64,000 nucleotides of DNA from positions 1-64,000 of the forward strand of contig CAJHNH020008446.1 of NCBI GenBank assembly GCA_905116865.2. Direction: 5' to 3'. The translations under genes were made by a program, and so were the position numbers. The first letter of the stretch is position 1; each line of letters begins with the position of its first letter. The DNA comes from Candidula unifasciata. Lineage: Eukaryota; Mollusca; Gastropoda; Stylommatophora; Geomitridae. The notes below the pieces were generated by a model. That model was not told where the DNA came from. It worked only from the letters and a program-made list of their open reading frames with translations, and ran no database searches. This document shows positions 31,961 to 48,487 of the stretch, piece after piece.

Positions 31961-32480
31961 TGAAGTTTCTGGAAATGAAAGAGCTGATAAACTAGCTAAG
32001 GAAGGTGCAATTGAAGAACAACCTGAAGTACCAGTCTTTTATCAACAGAAGAAGAGAATAATCAAATCAATTAGAAAGCCACCAAAACTGGCACAAGACG
32101 ATGAACTTTTTACGGACAGACTAGAGCAAGTTTTTATTCAAAGCCTTAGAACAAGACACAATCGAATTCGCGGCCACATGTACACAAACTTTAAAATCTA
32201 CGAAATCAGCCATGTGTACACGTGGATTGGCACCTTAGACATGAATAGAATGTTATATGGCAATATAATGACTGGTGCACTTGCCAACCTATACTTCGTA
32301 TTCTGTTCTACACCCCCCCACCAAACTATTATTCAAATCACATCAAGTTATCCTATCGCATGCAGCTTACCCCATCTTTTTGACTCAACTCTCCCCAGTT
32401 CCCTTCATATGTATTTTTCGGCTTGCCTTTATCCCTTTTATAGAGCTGCGGTGGTGGAGCCACAAAAGGTCATGGGTTAA
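31956..32480 (+). mobile_element. LINE RNase H fragment
   Basis: It is open from HCEVSGNERADKLAKEGAIE, the typical end of the LINE RNase H domain (GNExADxLAKEG), through FIQSLRTRHNRIRGHMYTNF, the RLRTGHNRL-type tail. The polymerase part is missing. It begins directly after the triplicated ndc1 3' end. A T1-like SINE remnant may follow (about 32440-32570). Confidence 0.8.
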
Positions 32481-32599
32481 GGTTCACAAGGAACCAGACT
32501 GATGTTGACAGCACCACTTACCAAGGGTTGATTGGTCAATAAAGTATAGGTCCAACACTGTGTGCCCAATAAAATTAAAAGCATGAAAAAAGGGTCCTT

Positions 32600-33350
32600 T
32601 GCTTTATTACTTTGATCCTGCAGGTAATCTTCTTCTTCTCCTTCTTTCGTTCGCTTGAAATAAATTATCTATATCTGCAATGTTGCCTCTAGTATGAACT
32701 TCACTGTCTTTTGTAATTCACTTAGCGACCAGTAAAGTTTGACTTGCAACGATGTGTCTCTTGGCCAAAAGTTTTGACTTGATATGTTGTATTTGGGACA
32801 GTCTTATGTTGATTAAAAGAATTTGTACGTTGATCGTGTGAAAGAAGGAGTCGGTCTAAGTTTGTGTATTGATGTAATATACATTGCGCTTATATATATA
32901 TATATATGTATGTTTCTTGATCATTGCTCATTTTCATTTTCTTATGTGGTTGAATATTATTTGTTTAGTTCTCAAGTGATTGTATGGCCTCTGTTGTGTT
33001 CAATTTATATGTTTCTTGATTTGCATCCATTTGGTTTCTGTGTGAATGTACTGCATTTATTCTTCTCACACTTTTTATGTTGATTAAATACCATGTAATT
33101 ATTTTACCTGAGGATTTGTCTTTCTTTTTTTCAAGTTTGCGGGATGAGTCCTTCCTGTTTGTTAGTGGTTTTAACCAATCTGACCCTTTGACCTAAGCCG
33201 AATATCCAACAAGTTGTCGGTGACCTTTAAATATCAATGTAGCCATTTTAATTCCTTCTTAAGTCCTGTAGTGTTCAGCTCACATTGTTCATTTGGTTTG
33301 TTCCCTCTGTGATGCTACCAGAATGTGTACCACCCTGAGGTTTAAATAAG
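32600..33350. other. Intergenic, no recognised feature
   Basis: AT-rich; a short (TA)n near 32890. No exon or RNA gene supported. Confidence 0.5.
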
Positions 33351-33509
33351 TATCAACCTGGATGGCTGAGTAATGACAGATCCCATATTCCCTGTTAACC
33401 TCCGAATAGCGCCCATAACATCTACACCAGCCACGTGTACCGGCAATTCTGTGGGGTTAATGACGGGTTTTAGAGGTCAGTTCAGTTGACCGGTCTACCC
33501 TCTCTGGAA

Positions 33510-33655
33510 GGAGAGGTTGCTACCTAAAGGTTTACCGCACGGAGAATAATATCTAAATCTGGACGGCAGACCAACAGGGTAGATGCCATATACCTTGTTC
33601 TACCTCTAGAGGAACTGTAATTAGGGAAGCCCACAAGGGCTACACCAGCCGGGTC
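33510..33655 (+). mobile_element. Repeat family R5, copy 1
   Basis: AAAGGTTTACCGCACGG, GGCAGACCAACAGGGTAGAT and AGGGCTACACCAGCC are shared with 33990-34115, 34800-34915 and 49035-49140. Class unknown. Confidence 0.55.
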
Positions 33656-33945
33656 TCATTCCTATGTCTGTCATTCCTATGTCTGTCATTCCTATGTCTA
33701 TCATTCCTATGTCTGTCATTCCTATGTCTGTCATTCCTATATCTGCCATTCCTATATCTGTCATTCCTATGTCTGTCATTCCTATGTCTGTCATTCCTAT
33801 GTCTATCATTCCTATGTCTGTCATTCCTATATCTGTCATTCCTATGTCTGTCATTCCTATATCTGTCATTCCTATGTCTATCATTCCTATATCTGTCATT
33901 CCTATGTCTGTCATCCTATGTCTGTCATTCCTATGTCTGTCAGGG
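33656..33945. repeat. 15-bp tandem repeat TCATTCCTATGTCTG, about 19 copies
   Basis: Near-perfect array with G/A changes (ATGTCTG, ATATCTG, ATGTCTA). It starts exactly at the end of an R5 copy. Open frames on both strands arise from the 15-bp period. Confidence 0.97.
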
Positions 33946-33989
33946 TTTTACCCATCAGTTTGATCAATTAGTCAGATTGTGCTTTCATG

Positions 33990-34115
33990 GCTGTTACCAC
34001 AAGGCTTTCCATACCATCTGAAGATTTTTAAAATCTCACTTTGGAAGGCAGACCCACCATACACCCCGTTCACCTCCAAAGAAGTTAAGCTACCAGTAAT
34101 GACTACCCCAACCAG
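33990..34115 (+). mobile_element. Repeat family R5, copy 2
   Basis: TTTCCATACCATCTGAAGAT, GGAAGGCAGACCCACCATAC and CACCTCCAAAGAAGTTAAG follow the R5 order. Confidence 0.5.
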
Positions 34116-34179
34116 GTGTACGCAGTCCTGTGCAAGTAAATACTTGGAGGGGTTACCGGTCAGTGTTGTTAGTAATCAG

Positions 34180-34385
34180 GTAAGTTGTACCCCACCAGGA
34201 CATCAAACAAATGATAAACACCCAGTGACACAAAGTGCCACCATGTGGATGAGGATCACCTGTGGAGAGGTCCCAAAAACCCCTTGGGCCATATTTATGC
34301 CCCGGCTATATTCAGGGCCCCTTACAGAAGACAGGGTGGGGCTTCAAATAACAAAAAATTTGCATCCCATAAGGGGACGAATTGG
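34180..34385 (-). mobile_element. Family S2 copy
   Basis: Reverse complement of S2: CACCAGGACATCA, GACACAAAGTGCCACCATGT, GAGAGGTCCCAAAAACC. Confidence 0.8.
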
Positions 34386-34799
34386 ACAAGTAAAATCAGT
34401 GATGTAAGAAGGAAGAAATCCATTGAATGAATAGAAAGAAGCAGGCAGTGCTGATACAGCACAAAACTATCACTTGCCCGTCACAGGCAATCTTTTGTGC
34501 AGCACAGGTTTGAGTGAGTATGCCAAGAGGTGGGGAATATTGAAGAACGAGGCCAGCGTGTATGCACTAAGTCAACACGGTTTGTGTCTCTGCTCTAATC
34601 AATAGTGGGTCAACAAAGTGTAACATTTTCTACAGCCGCAGGGGCTGTAACCCTGGCAACTCGTCGAAGAGTGTTCGTTGAGTGGTCACCCCTTACAACA
34701 TTGACTTTGATATAGCCAGAGCCGCGTACTGAATATACAGCTGAAATTGTCTGCTAATATTTTGTTTATCCCGTCTGGTCTGATATCTAAAAGTGTACC

Positions 34800-34915
34800 A
34801 TACCTTCCTTAGATGAAAGAATATAAATCCAGATGGCAGACCAACAAGGCATATCCCGGATACTCTGTTCCACCTTCAGAGAAGTTGTTATTAGGACGGC
34901 CATCGACTCACCGGC
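34800..34915 (+). mobile_element. Repeat family R5, copy 3
   Basis: GATGGCAGACCAACAAGGCA and CCACCTTCAGAGAAGTTGTT. Confidence 0.55.
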
Positions 34916-35109
34916 ATTAAACGAATGACTATTTGCTGCCGACCAGTGCTTGTTAAAATAAGTGAGGAAGACAAGACTGCAAGATCACATTAAAAGGTTA
35001 AACTCAGCATGCAGTAAATACACCACGAAGATCAATGCAAACAAACCCGAAAAAATGCTAGTTTGTAGAACCTCCGAACCCTACACATACAGCTGAACGT
35101 ATGTAAGTT

Positions 35110-35305
35110 GTATGTCCACCAGGACATCACACGAGCGAAAAACACCCGATGACACAAAGTGCCACCATGCGGATGAGGATCACCCGTGGAGAGGTCCCGG
35201 AAACCCCGTTTGGCCATATTTCAGGCCCGGCTATATTCAGAGCTCCCGGCAAAAGCCAGAGTTGGGTTTCAAAATAGCTAAAAATTGCATCCCACAAGGA
35301 CATGA
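35110..35305 (-). mobile_element. Family S2 copy
   Basis: CACCAGGACATCACACGAGC, GATGACACAAAGTGCCACCA, GGCAAAAGCCAGAGTTGGGT. Confidence 0.8.
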
Positions 35306-35319
35306 TGAGGTGCTACTGT

Positions 35320-35945
35320 TGTGTGGCTGAATGGTTGTGGTCTGAATCAAGTTGGGGAATTTAAAAATCCAAGAAGTCGGATCACAAAAGATGGTAGAAA
35401 TGATAGAGAAATAGAAACCAGATGTCAGAAAGCAAGTGCACTTATATACCAATTGTCACCATTATTAAGACATTCAAGCATAACTATGAGTGTGGACAAA
35501 CAGATTATTAATAGCATATTCATTCTAATATTAAGCTACCAGTGCCAAACATGGACACTATCTAAAGCCCATATACGCAAAATCACCACCTGTGAGATGA
35601 GGTGCCTGAGAAATGCAGCCAACCTAACCATCCGAGATCGCGTGAATATTATTAATACAATCAGACAAATTAAGGAAACGACACCTTGTACTAGATTCAC
35701 AGAGAAATAGCAGATTAAGTGGTCTGGCCATCTCGTTAGAATGCAACAAGGTCAAATACCCCCACAGACTACTACAACTCAGAAGATCAGCTACAAGAGC
35801 AAGAGGACGGTCGCAAAAAATGGATCGACAACATTAAAGACACTGCGCCCTCACGGCATGACAGTAGCCAGTGGCAGCCAGCGTGCACTGGATCGTAAAT
35901 TATTCCTCCCCACGACGCCTAACGATAGAAGCGGTTCATGATAAT
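35320..35945 (+). mobile_element. LINE fragment: polymerase C-terminal region
   Basis: It encodes SRITKDGRNDREIETRCQKA, SYQCQTWTLSKAHIRKITTC and EMRCLRNAANLTIRDRVNII, then after one stop QIKWSGHLVRM. This is the standard order of thumb and tail in mollusc LINEs. No polymerase active site remains. Confidence 0.85.
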
Positions 35946-36039
35946 GAAAATGATAACAGTGATACCAGCCAGTTGTAACCTGAAGTCCTATGGGGCGAGG
36001 ACCTTTCCGTGCGAGAAACACTGGTTTTAAATATCACAC

Positions 36040-36320
36040 CCCTCCTGCGCTCGCATGCCGATCCGAAGAACGTGGGTTCGGGTCCTAACAGAACCAACGC
36101 CCTTCTGTAGCTTTACATGTTATAGTCTAAAGATGGACGTGCAGAACCTAACCTCTTTTTTTTAATGACCTGGGCCCTTGGGTTGAGCCAGCCTCAAATG
36201 GGTATCAGGTAAAGTCCTGGGAAGTATAAGCGGCCGGCATGCTGTCGACTACATCACCCACAGAGTTCCTATTGGTCCATACAAATTCGGTCTAGCCCAG
36301 TACACCCGAAAGCGTGGAAG
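36040..36320 (+). mobile_element. tRNA-derived SINE family T1 copy
   Basis: GTGGGTTCGGGTCCTAAC resembles a box B. The body (TTGAGCCAGCCTCAAATGGG, AAGTCCTGGGAAGTATAAG) matches 30108-30275 and 45690-45900. Confidence 0.6.
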
Positions 36321-36770
36321 AGGGTCTTTTTACTTTTGGATAACAAATATTTTTTTTTTAATATTTCGAAATATATATGTTTTTTTTTAATTGGGGAGGG
36401 GGGGAATAACGCCTATACATGATTGGGAGGGGGGGGGGGGGGTTAAGACCTCTTGCAAACTGTTTAAGGGGCTATCGCTCAGGGCTCCTAAGAATTATGT
36501 GGGAGGGGCCTTATCTCCCCACCCCGTCCCCTAATAATTGTGGATAGCTGAACGTACCTGAGTCCCAAATTTCCGACCTCTATGCATGCTATTTGTTTGT
36601 GTATAAAACAGAACACGTATATATATTTTGTCATGTAATCACAACACTCTACAGTTTATTGTAACATTGCACAACGTCATTAAAAATCGCAGCAATTGAT
36701 AGTGAGAGAGAATACTTTCATCCCGACAAAGCAAAAACCACGCCCTTCTGGAGATGGTCCTGGCAAAAAC
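36320..36770. other. Intergenic, no recognised gene
   Basis: Contains T- and G-runs (G16-type run near 36427). Nothing else supported. Confidence 0.5.
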
Positions 36771-36774
36771 AGAT

Positions 36775-36925
36775 TAAGAGTTTCCCTCGAAGTCGGAGTA
36801 CATCTGCCCGCGAGGCAGGGAACAGCAAAACTCAGGTCCAGGTAAAAGCCAAAAGTGCAAGCCGACGATTAACCGGTACCTTCCGTCGGAATTCACAGCC
36901 GGTAAACGAAGAAGAAGAAGATTAA
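36775..36925 (+). mobile_element. SINE-like family S1 diverged copy
   Basis: CGAAGTCGGAGTACATCTGC, CGAGGCAGGGAACAGCAAAA, CACAGCCGGTAAACGAAGAA. Confidence 0.6.
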
Positions 36926-37139
36926 GAGTGCATACTTTCGGTTGGAAATCGCCACATATGAAGCCGCATCGTCGCCCCAAGCAAGTTTGCACGGCACTTG
37001 GTGATAATGAATCATGTATTGTTTGGACTGAATTTACTTTCTCACAGAATGGGGTTATATAACCGCTTCGTAGTAGTTTGTCGTCTGCAAAGCTAATGGT
37101 ATTAGTATTTTGAAATCAGACCATAGGCCAAATGTTAGT

Positions 37140-37560
37140 TAGTTAGTGGACAGATTATCATCATTGCACATCGAACCAGTCAGTCCATAAGTGTTCAGAT
37201 CCCCTCTTCAGTATCTCTCACAGCGTGTAGTGGCTTATGACGCCAGTTCTTTGTTGGTTTATTCTTCTTCTTTGGGCCCCTGTGTAGCGCTCTTGTCTGG
37301 CTTCACCATTTTGATGTTATGTTCGTGTATTCTCGTCAGTGTTGTAGATTCACAATCATTACTAGATTCGTTTAATCGAGCCGCATCTCTGATGGCCTTC
37401 AGTAATTCTGCCCTATCCATTACTCGTCCCTTTCCCAGGTGAGCATCACCTGCAAGACTGTTAGTTTGTACATTGCCCTTTACACCAGAATCCTTCGAAA
37501 CTTCTGATCAAATATGGCCAGATGTTTTGCCTTTGCCTGTAGTTGTCGGCGGCCCTGCTC
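37140..37560 (-). mobile_element. LINE fragment: end of RNase H and C-terminus
   Basis: The minus strand reads a CKGQCTN/NSLAGDAHLGKGRVMDRAEL junction, then LLKAIRDAARLNESS, TTLTRIHEHNIKMVKPDKSA. This matches the LAGxA...MDRxxxLxAIxD region after RNase H in mollusc LINEs, also present at 49380-49800. Frameshifted. Confidence 0.65.
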
Positions 37561-38199
37561 TGACCGACTATGCTTACCCTCCGGGTTCCACCTAAAAGTG
37601 ACACCCCGATTGCCCCTCCAATGTGGCAAATCCCAGTAAGCTGTAACTGGGGCACCTTTAACGGCCCCACTTTCCCAGTCTGGTAATTGGCTAACAAGTA
37701 AATCGCTGTTTAACTTTCATAGCAAACGGTCACTCCCATAGATGCTCAGTTCCTGTACCAACGAAAATCATCGGCGACAGTGTCCTCCATTGGTTGGGGA
37801 GTAGACGACTTCGTCGTCGGTCAGGACAGTATTTGGGTCTGTATTCTTTGATCACATCGGCACTGCAAGAATACCTTTCATGGCAACTTGGTGGCGAGCA
37901 ATGACAAGCTTTTGAATATGGCGAAAAAACTAAGTCACAATTATAACCAAAAGCTCCCCCTTCAGGAATGCTGATTGAAAGTGACAATTTTTTGTTACGG
38001 AAAACAAGGAAGAAAATAACAACGAAAACCAATTTATCCACACTGCAGTCTCGACGAATCAAATAGCACACGTTTTCAATGCACAAGGCAGACTTCCCTT
38101 GTGTAACCCACAGTCCTGTGTGGGACAGGAAGGAAATGTGTCCGACTCCTGTGGTTGACATGTGTAAATCATTTATTACACCCGAAATCAATATGCGTC

Positions 38200-39030
38200 A
38201 TGTTAAAGTCTTTGATGAACATAAAGATATAGACTTTGGTCGAAACGTTCGGTTCCATATGTGTGCCTCTTTTCAATTCCCTCCTTCAAGCTTTCTAGTC
38301 GCATTGTATGTTGTATTTAGCGCTTCTTGCGTTGTGATATATATGGTTATTTTATGTTATGATAGTCAGCACATGTTGCTTGAGCTTTGTGAACTTGCTT
38401 CGTAATTCCGAAATACCCGGTTTGATTCCAGCTAAGGGCGATATAGCAGCCGACAGTCGACTTGATTTCACCAGGAGTGTCGAGAACCGACCGCGCAGAG
38501 GGAATGGCAGACTACGGAAGGTAATGTTTCCAAGTAACAGAAAACATATGCTGGGGTAGGTTCTGAAACATTCTGTACAGATAGACCAAATGTTATCTTT
38601 GTTAATTTTTGTTCAACGTTTGACGTCCCACTTGTCATTCCTATTCGTGTTCAATTCTCCAGGTCAATTGCCGTTCCAGTTCGTCTCTTTTGGCTATTCC
38701 CATTCCAAACTGGTTGCGTTAAATATTTTCGAATCCCGGAAAGGCTAACCTGGCAACAAGTGCATGAAGATGTCTGATGTATGCTAAACGGCGTAAATAT
38801 CGCAGCCATACTGTAAACATGTCTAGTGCAGTTGTGTAATCTGATGATCTCAGCAGCAGAAGAAGAAGAAGAAGTCGAAAAAGAAGAAATACTGACTTCG
38901 AAAGACGTACTTTGCCAGGCTTTACTCCCATGTCACAAGGTCAGGTTAGCGTCAGAGACTCTTCATTATCCACCAGTGTAATCCGTATGGCATTGATTGT
39001 ATTAAATGTGGAATCGAGAATCGACATGAT
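38200..39030. other. Intergenic, no supported gene
   Basis: A few open frames near 100 codons occur on both strands without family similarity, start context or splice structure that I can defend. A GAAGAAGAAG run lies near 38858. Confidence 0.45.
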
Positions 39031-39395
39031 AGCACTCGGAAGATTTCCATAAGCACTCCGTCCCCATCTTCAGCAGCAAACGCAAAGTTCACATTCCAAT
39101 GGCACCAGTAACAGTACACTTGTATGACTGTATATCCGCATGGCCTTTCCATTTGTTGAGCGTCGGCCACATTCCCTTGAAACACCTCGCAGCGCCATTC
39201 TCCTCAGACCGTAATGATCTATGTGTGTCTCCGAACTGTTCACTCGCTCCCAAAAAACATTCACAAGACCTGACACCACCAAGTGGTGCAGAACCAGCCA
39301 CTATATCTGTCTGTTCCCTTCCCAACACACCGGCATGACCTGGAGAAAATATCCAAAGAACGCTAACTACCTGGAACCTCTGAAGCGGTTTGCGC
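39030..39395 (-). mobile_element. LINE 3'-end segment
   Basis: Similar to 6165-6440: CCTCAGACCGTAATGATCTA, TTCACTCGCTCCCAAAAAAC, CACCAAGTGGTGCAGAACC, GACCTGGAGAAAATATCCAA. It ends just beyond the 3' end of the minus-strand gene. Confidence 0.75.
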
Positions 39396-39437
39396 TATGA
39401 TATTTCCTTTCTCCGATCCCTGGAACGATAAGGCTGC

Positions 39438-44558
<5,121 letters not shown>

Positions 44559-44599
44559 TTTAACAATTCCTGAAATATAATTTAAAAACTAAAACAAAA

Positions 44600-45110
44600 A
44601 CACAGACTTAAGGTTTTTAATGCTTGCCAGAATATCCTTTCTTTTGTTGGAGTCAGGATACAAGAGAATCTGGTTATTGAATTTCCATACGAACTCGCCG
44701 CTTGATCAATTATTCCAGCCATAATTCCACTTGATCGCCACTTTTCTTTGACGGCAACGACATAAAAATTGAGCCATAATTTTACATGCAAGAATAAATA
44801 AGATGGTTGCACTATTGTTCGTGTATAGCGGGCTCTTTTTCTTAAGGCAAAATTTGACTTATTGTACACAGTCTGGCATGTTTAGGGATTATAATTTCGT
44901 TTGCAATATTAGGTTTTAATTCTTTCTAATGGTTAAATTAACGTTTTGACAATTTGATTGAGTAGACTCAAAAGAAGGGATGTTAACAAAATTGAACAGG
45001 ATTTGGCTCCCAAGAAAGTATAATATAATACAAATAGAATAGCCAAATACTCGATTTCAAACGTTGAGATTATTTGTTTGATAATGGCAATCCTATATTT
45101 GGTTCTTTAA
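44600..45110. other. Intergenic, no recognised feature
   Basis: AT-rich; may hold the unplaced first exon of the minus-strand gene. Confidence 0.4.
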
Positions 45111-45111
45111 T

Positions 45112-45266
45112 ATCCTACCGCATATGAAGTCAAAGGAAAGTCCAGCATTTTAGAGTGTGGTTAGACTGGGTTTTCCGGCTTTCTGATGTTTTTAACGACC
45201 CTCAAAACATATAGAACTGGCCCTAACCCCAACCCATCTACGCCCAACGAGAGAGTGCAGCCTAGG
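45112..45266. mobile_element. Repeat shared (inverted) with 1922-2182
   Basis: TTAATATCCTACCGCATATG through GGCCCTAACCCCAACCCATC to GCAGCCTAGG. Class unknown. Confidence 0.5.
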
Positions 45267-45306
45267 TAAGATAACTACACAAGTAAAAATAGCAGTTCCC
45301 TTAAAC

Positions 45307-45503
45307 CAGTGCTTATCAATCTTCCTAACGCCGCCACACTTAAATACAGTTCCTCATGCTGTGGCGACCCCCATCCATAAAATTATTTTCGTTGCTACTT
45401 CATTACTTCAGTGAATATGTCTTTTTCGATCGTCTTAGACGACCCCTGTAAACGGGTCGTTCGACCCCGAAAGGGATCTCTAGCCACATGTTGAGAACGG
45501 CTA
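45307..45503 (-). mobile_element. SPIN-like hAT MITE, copy 1
   Basis: Ends CAGTGCTTATCAATCTTCC and GTTGAGAACGG match hAT terminal inverted repeats of the CAGTGGTTCTCAACCT type. The inside has TACAGTTCCTCATGCTGTGG, AAAATTATTTTCGTTGCTAC, TTAGACGACCCCTGTAA and GGTCGTTCGACCCC, the layout known for SPIN non-autonomous elements. It is flanked by 8-bp near-duplicates CCTTAAAC and CTTTAAAC, as expected for hAT insertion. No transposase. Confidence 0.85.
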
Positions 45504-45689
45504 CTTTAAACACTTCCATCCGTCACTACGCATCTGTGTCAGCCCACGTACGTCACGTGACCGTCGATCATGGCCTACTAACTACATTCAGCCATGGCCT
45601 ACTAACTACATTCGGCCATGGCTGAGGCTTCCTCCTTCTAATGATTTTTTTTTGGTGTTAGCGCCCTTGCTTCGCAGATAATTTCTTTA

Positions 45690-45900
45690 AGCTCATGTTT
45701 ATGCTGGGGGCCGCCGTGGTGCGGATAGTAAGGTCGTAAGTTCGAATCCGAATGGAGCCGGACCTTTTTAGAAATGAGTGTGGCTCTCAGGTCGACAAAG
45801 CCGTACAAGGTAAAATCCTGGGAAGTAAAGACGATAGGCTTGATGCTGACCACATGACCCATTGAGTGCCGTTTGGTCTATAAAATATGTCTAGCCTTAT
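45690..45900 (+). mobile_element. tRNA-derived SINE family T1 copy
   Basis: GGGGCCGCCGTGGTGCGGAT is followed by box B AAGTTCGAATCCGAA and then the T1 body (AAATCCTGGGAAGTAAAG, GTGCCGTTTGGTCTATAAAA). Confidence 0.75.
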
Positions 45901-45999
45901 TTACCCCATACGCATGCAGGTGGGGACAAGAGTACGTTACCTTTATATTGTACATGTTTATGCCTTCCAGTTTAAAGTTTGAACCACGTATCAACATCA

Positions 46000-46350
46000 T
46001 GGCACACGGGTAGTAACCCATAAGTGCTCCGTTTTTTCTTCTAACTCAGATCTGAGTTCGAAGAAACTCAGCACAGTGCACAGGCTCTGTAGCACCGGCG
46101 AGGATCCTGAAATACTTTGGGTAGATTTTTAACTCAAATTTTTCCCTGGCAACGCCGTAAGACTACTCTTTTCGATTTTGCCAAGGGATATTTTACGTGC
46201 GCAACAATGCACACAGGCGTCCGATCTCACTACCCAGACACCAGAGGAAATACTAGAAGTCCAAGTCCACGTGAAAAATCCCAGCCATTACTGGGAATTG
46301 AACCCGGAACCTCTAGCACTTAAGGCGGACACCATGCTTCGAGACCCCCG
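46000..46350 (-). mobile_element. tRNA-derived SINE family T3, full copy
   Basis: The minus strand begins with a tRNA-like head (GTCCGCCTTAAGTGCTAGAG, then GGGTTCAATTCCC as box B). A body follows with GCGCACGTAAAATATCCCTT and CAGGATCCTCGCCGGTGC, and it ends near GAGCACTTATGGGTTAC. It shares its 3' half with 42206-42460. Confidence 0.8.
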
Positions 46351-46399
46351 TCAAATTTAAATTTACTTTTATATAAAGTAAGGACATCGATGACTAGAC

Positions 46400-46740
46400 A
46401 TGGTCACTCAAACCTGAAAAAAATAGTAACCATGGAAAAAAGATGTCTAAGATAAGCTACAGAAACGATCAGAACGATCGGGAATGAATACTGAACATGG
46501 GAGACATTCTGAAGCTACACATGAACGAACGTTTATGTAAAACACGAGGTTAGATGAAATAGCATGTACAATAATGTGTGAACGAAGAATTAGGTGTGGA
46601 TCCGGCAAGGAGGGACGGTTGAGAGGAAGAGAACGACGTATGTATAATCAGTGTGCTAGGGCAACAGTTAGCATCTACACCTTAAGTCATTTGCTGAGGG
46701 AGACGGAGCAACTATGGGTATGCCCGGTGTGCTAAATATC
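46400..46740. mobile_element. Unassigned repeat, possibly LINE-derived
   Basis: GGGAGACATTCTGAAG, AATCAGTGTGCTAGGGCAAC and GAGGGAGACGGAGCAAC recur in diverged form at 25780-25890 and 53840-54060. Confidence 0.45.
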
Positions 46741-47215
46741 TACAGTACAATTTCTCTTAATCACAACCCATAAAGATGTAAACAAAGCAATATTTGAAAC
46801 AATAATACTAGTTACACAATTCTCCCAAATAAATAGTTACTAGATATATAAAATAACAGATATACTTTGAGAACTCGATAAACACTTTATATCCCATTTA
46901 TAAAATTTAGGGTTGAACAGGGCATTTTTTGCTACTCCAGTAACTTCATCTAGCGGACGACGTGACAACATTTATCACTTTTGTTTTTAATTGTCTTAAT
47001 AACTATGATCAACTAATGGGCGTGTATTGCCACTAGACAACATGACAGTCCAAAGTTGTAGTTACTATACTAGGAGTCGAAGTTCTTTTCTCCAGACCTG
47101 GACAGCGTCTGGGAATCGAAGTTGTCCTCTCCAGATCTGGACAGCGTCTGTCCTTATTCTAGTTGAGGATTTCAAGTTGTGCCATAGACATGGCCAATAA
47201 AAACACCTTTTTTAG
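46740..47215. other. Intergenic, no recognised feature
   Basis: A 25-bp near-repeat (CCAGACCTGGACAGCGTCTG, CCAGATCTGGACAGCGTCTG) at 47094 and 47132. Nothing coding. Confidence 0.45.
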
Positions 47216-47340
47216 GGGCGCCTAGTTGGTCATGTTCTTGGTACACTTGTTACCATGGCGAGACGCACACGCCATTTGGAGGTAGCAGGTTCGATTCCCG
47301 GCACAGTAACTATAGCTTTCGATTTGTGTGTTGTCTAGTG
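47216..47340 (+). mobile_element. Possible tRNA-derived SINE head
   Basis: GCGCCTAGTTGGTCATG (box A-like) and GGTTCGATTCCCGGCACAG (box B). Box spacing is longer than in a tRNA gene and no acceptor-stem pairing is seen. Confidence 0.5.
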
Positions 47341-47349
47341 TGTTCTTCA

Positions 47350-48200
47350 AGCTTTCTACTTCTTTCTTTGAGTGTCGATGTGTACATTGTCTTGTTTATT
47401 GCAATTATACATACATATATACATAGATATATATATATATAAAATTTATACGGTCCCAATGATCCTCCATCTGATTAGTTATGGACAAATTGTGTGTTTT
47501 CTCCACATTAAAGGTTGGCTACAGTGCACCAATCGCTGTCTTTGGGAAGACCCAGTCTCTTCCACGGATCCACTCTCATACAATTCTACGAAAACTACTA
47601 GAAAGGGTTTAAAAGAAAAAAAAAATAATCAGCCGTCCGCCATTGAGTTCGAACCCCAGTGGTCAAGAATTATGAAATTATTAAACGCATTTACTAACCT
47701 CAAGGCCGCACAAGGTAGAAAGAAACGAGCCACTGCGAGTCAACAAGTCGGTGTTTTCTGCTCTCTGGTTAAATGGTTAGGTACCGGGAAATTAGAAAAC
47801 ATAATAATAATAATAAATATATATGTAAGGAAAACGTCTCCTCTAATGTACATCACACGAACCCAGTAACTTAGGCCTATTTGTATTTGTTATAAGTGAA
47901 CCTGCAGACGCGTTTCCGCGCTCTCTTTAACAGCTAACTACCCACCCTTTGTGTCCCTCCCGCGAAGGAACTTACTGGTCGCTGGGTTATTGACAGAACC
48001 TATGTGTAGAAAGATAATCGTTGGGATTCGAGTCCGCGAAGATCCTGTGTTGTGAACTAGGAATTCGATCAAGGGTAGTTATTACATAGGTATTCAATAT
48101 CTTTAAAAGCTGTAGTAGTCGGTTCTTTGGGAGTGATTACTTTGGAAGATAAGACGTGATCCTACAAATCTCATTTAAAATGGGTTTACATCTATCGGAA
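47350..48200. other. Intergenic, no recognised gene
   Basis: A box B-like GAGTTCGAACCCC at about 47645 hints at another SINE remnant. Open frames here look spurious. Confidence 0.4.
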
Positions 48201-48204
48201 TTCT

Positions 48205-48487
48205 TCTTCTTCCGTTCCATGTTCCCGGGCTGTAAACTCCAGCGGAAAGTTCTAGTGGTTCGTCCACGTCTAGACTTTATTCGTGTTCCAGAACCTCAGT
48301 GTAGAATGCACATCCGTTTTACAGATCTGACTTCTTTGTATGCAGACTGTTAGTTCCTTGCCTCTCAGGCAGATGCACTCTGACTACGAAGGAAGCACCC
48401 AATTAGTCGACTCTTACGACATGCTTGTTGGAGAGACTGTGAGTCTATGCTTGTCTGCTCCATAAAGGGGCCCCGGAATCCACAATG
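48205..48487 (-). mobile_element. SINE-like family S1 copy
   Basis: TCTTCTTCTTCCGTTCCATG, TGTAAACTCCAGCGGAAAGT, CCAGAACCTCAGTGTAGAAT, GGGGCCCCGGAATCCACA. Confidence 0.88.

Noticed and set aside
33621..33963. Open frames of about 100 codons on both strands (IGMTD and SVIPM repeats)
   Set aside because: A product of the 15-bp tandem repeat; no start context, splice sites or family similarity.
37730..38191. 153-codon minus-strand frame with a hydrophobic segment and several Cys
   Set aside because: No recognised family, and it lies amid LINE debris; its end (GTEHLWE) recalls the LINE tail motif TEHLWxC. Kept out for lack of support, though transcripts could change this.
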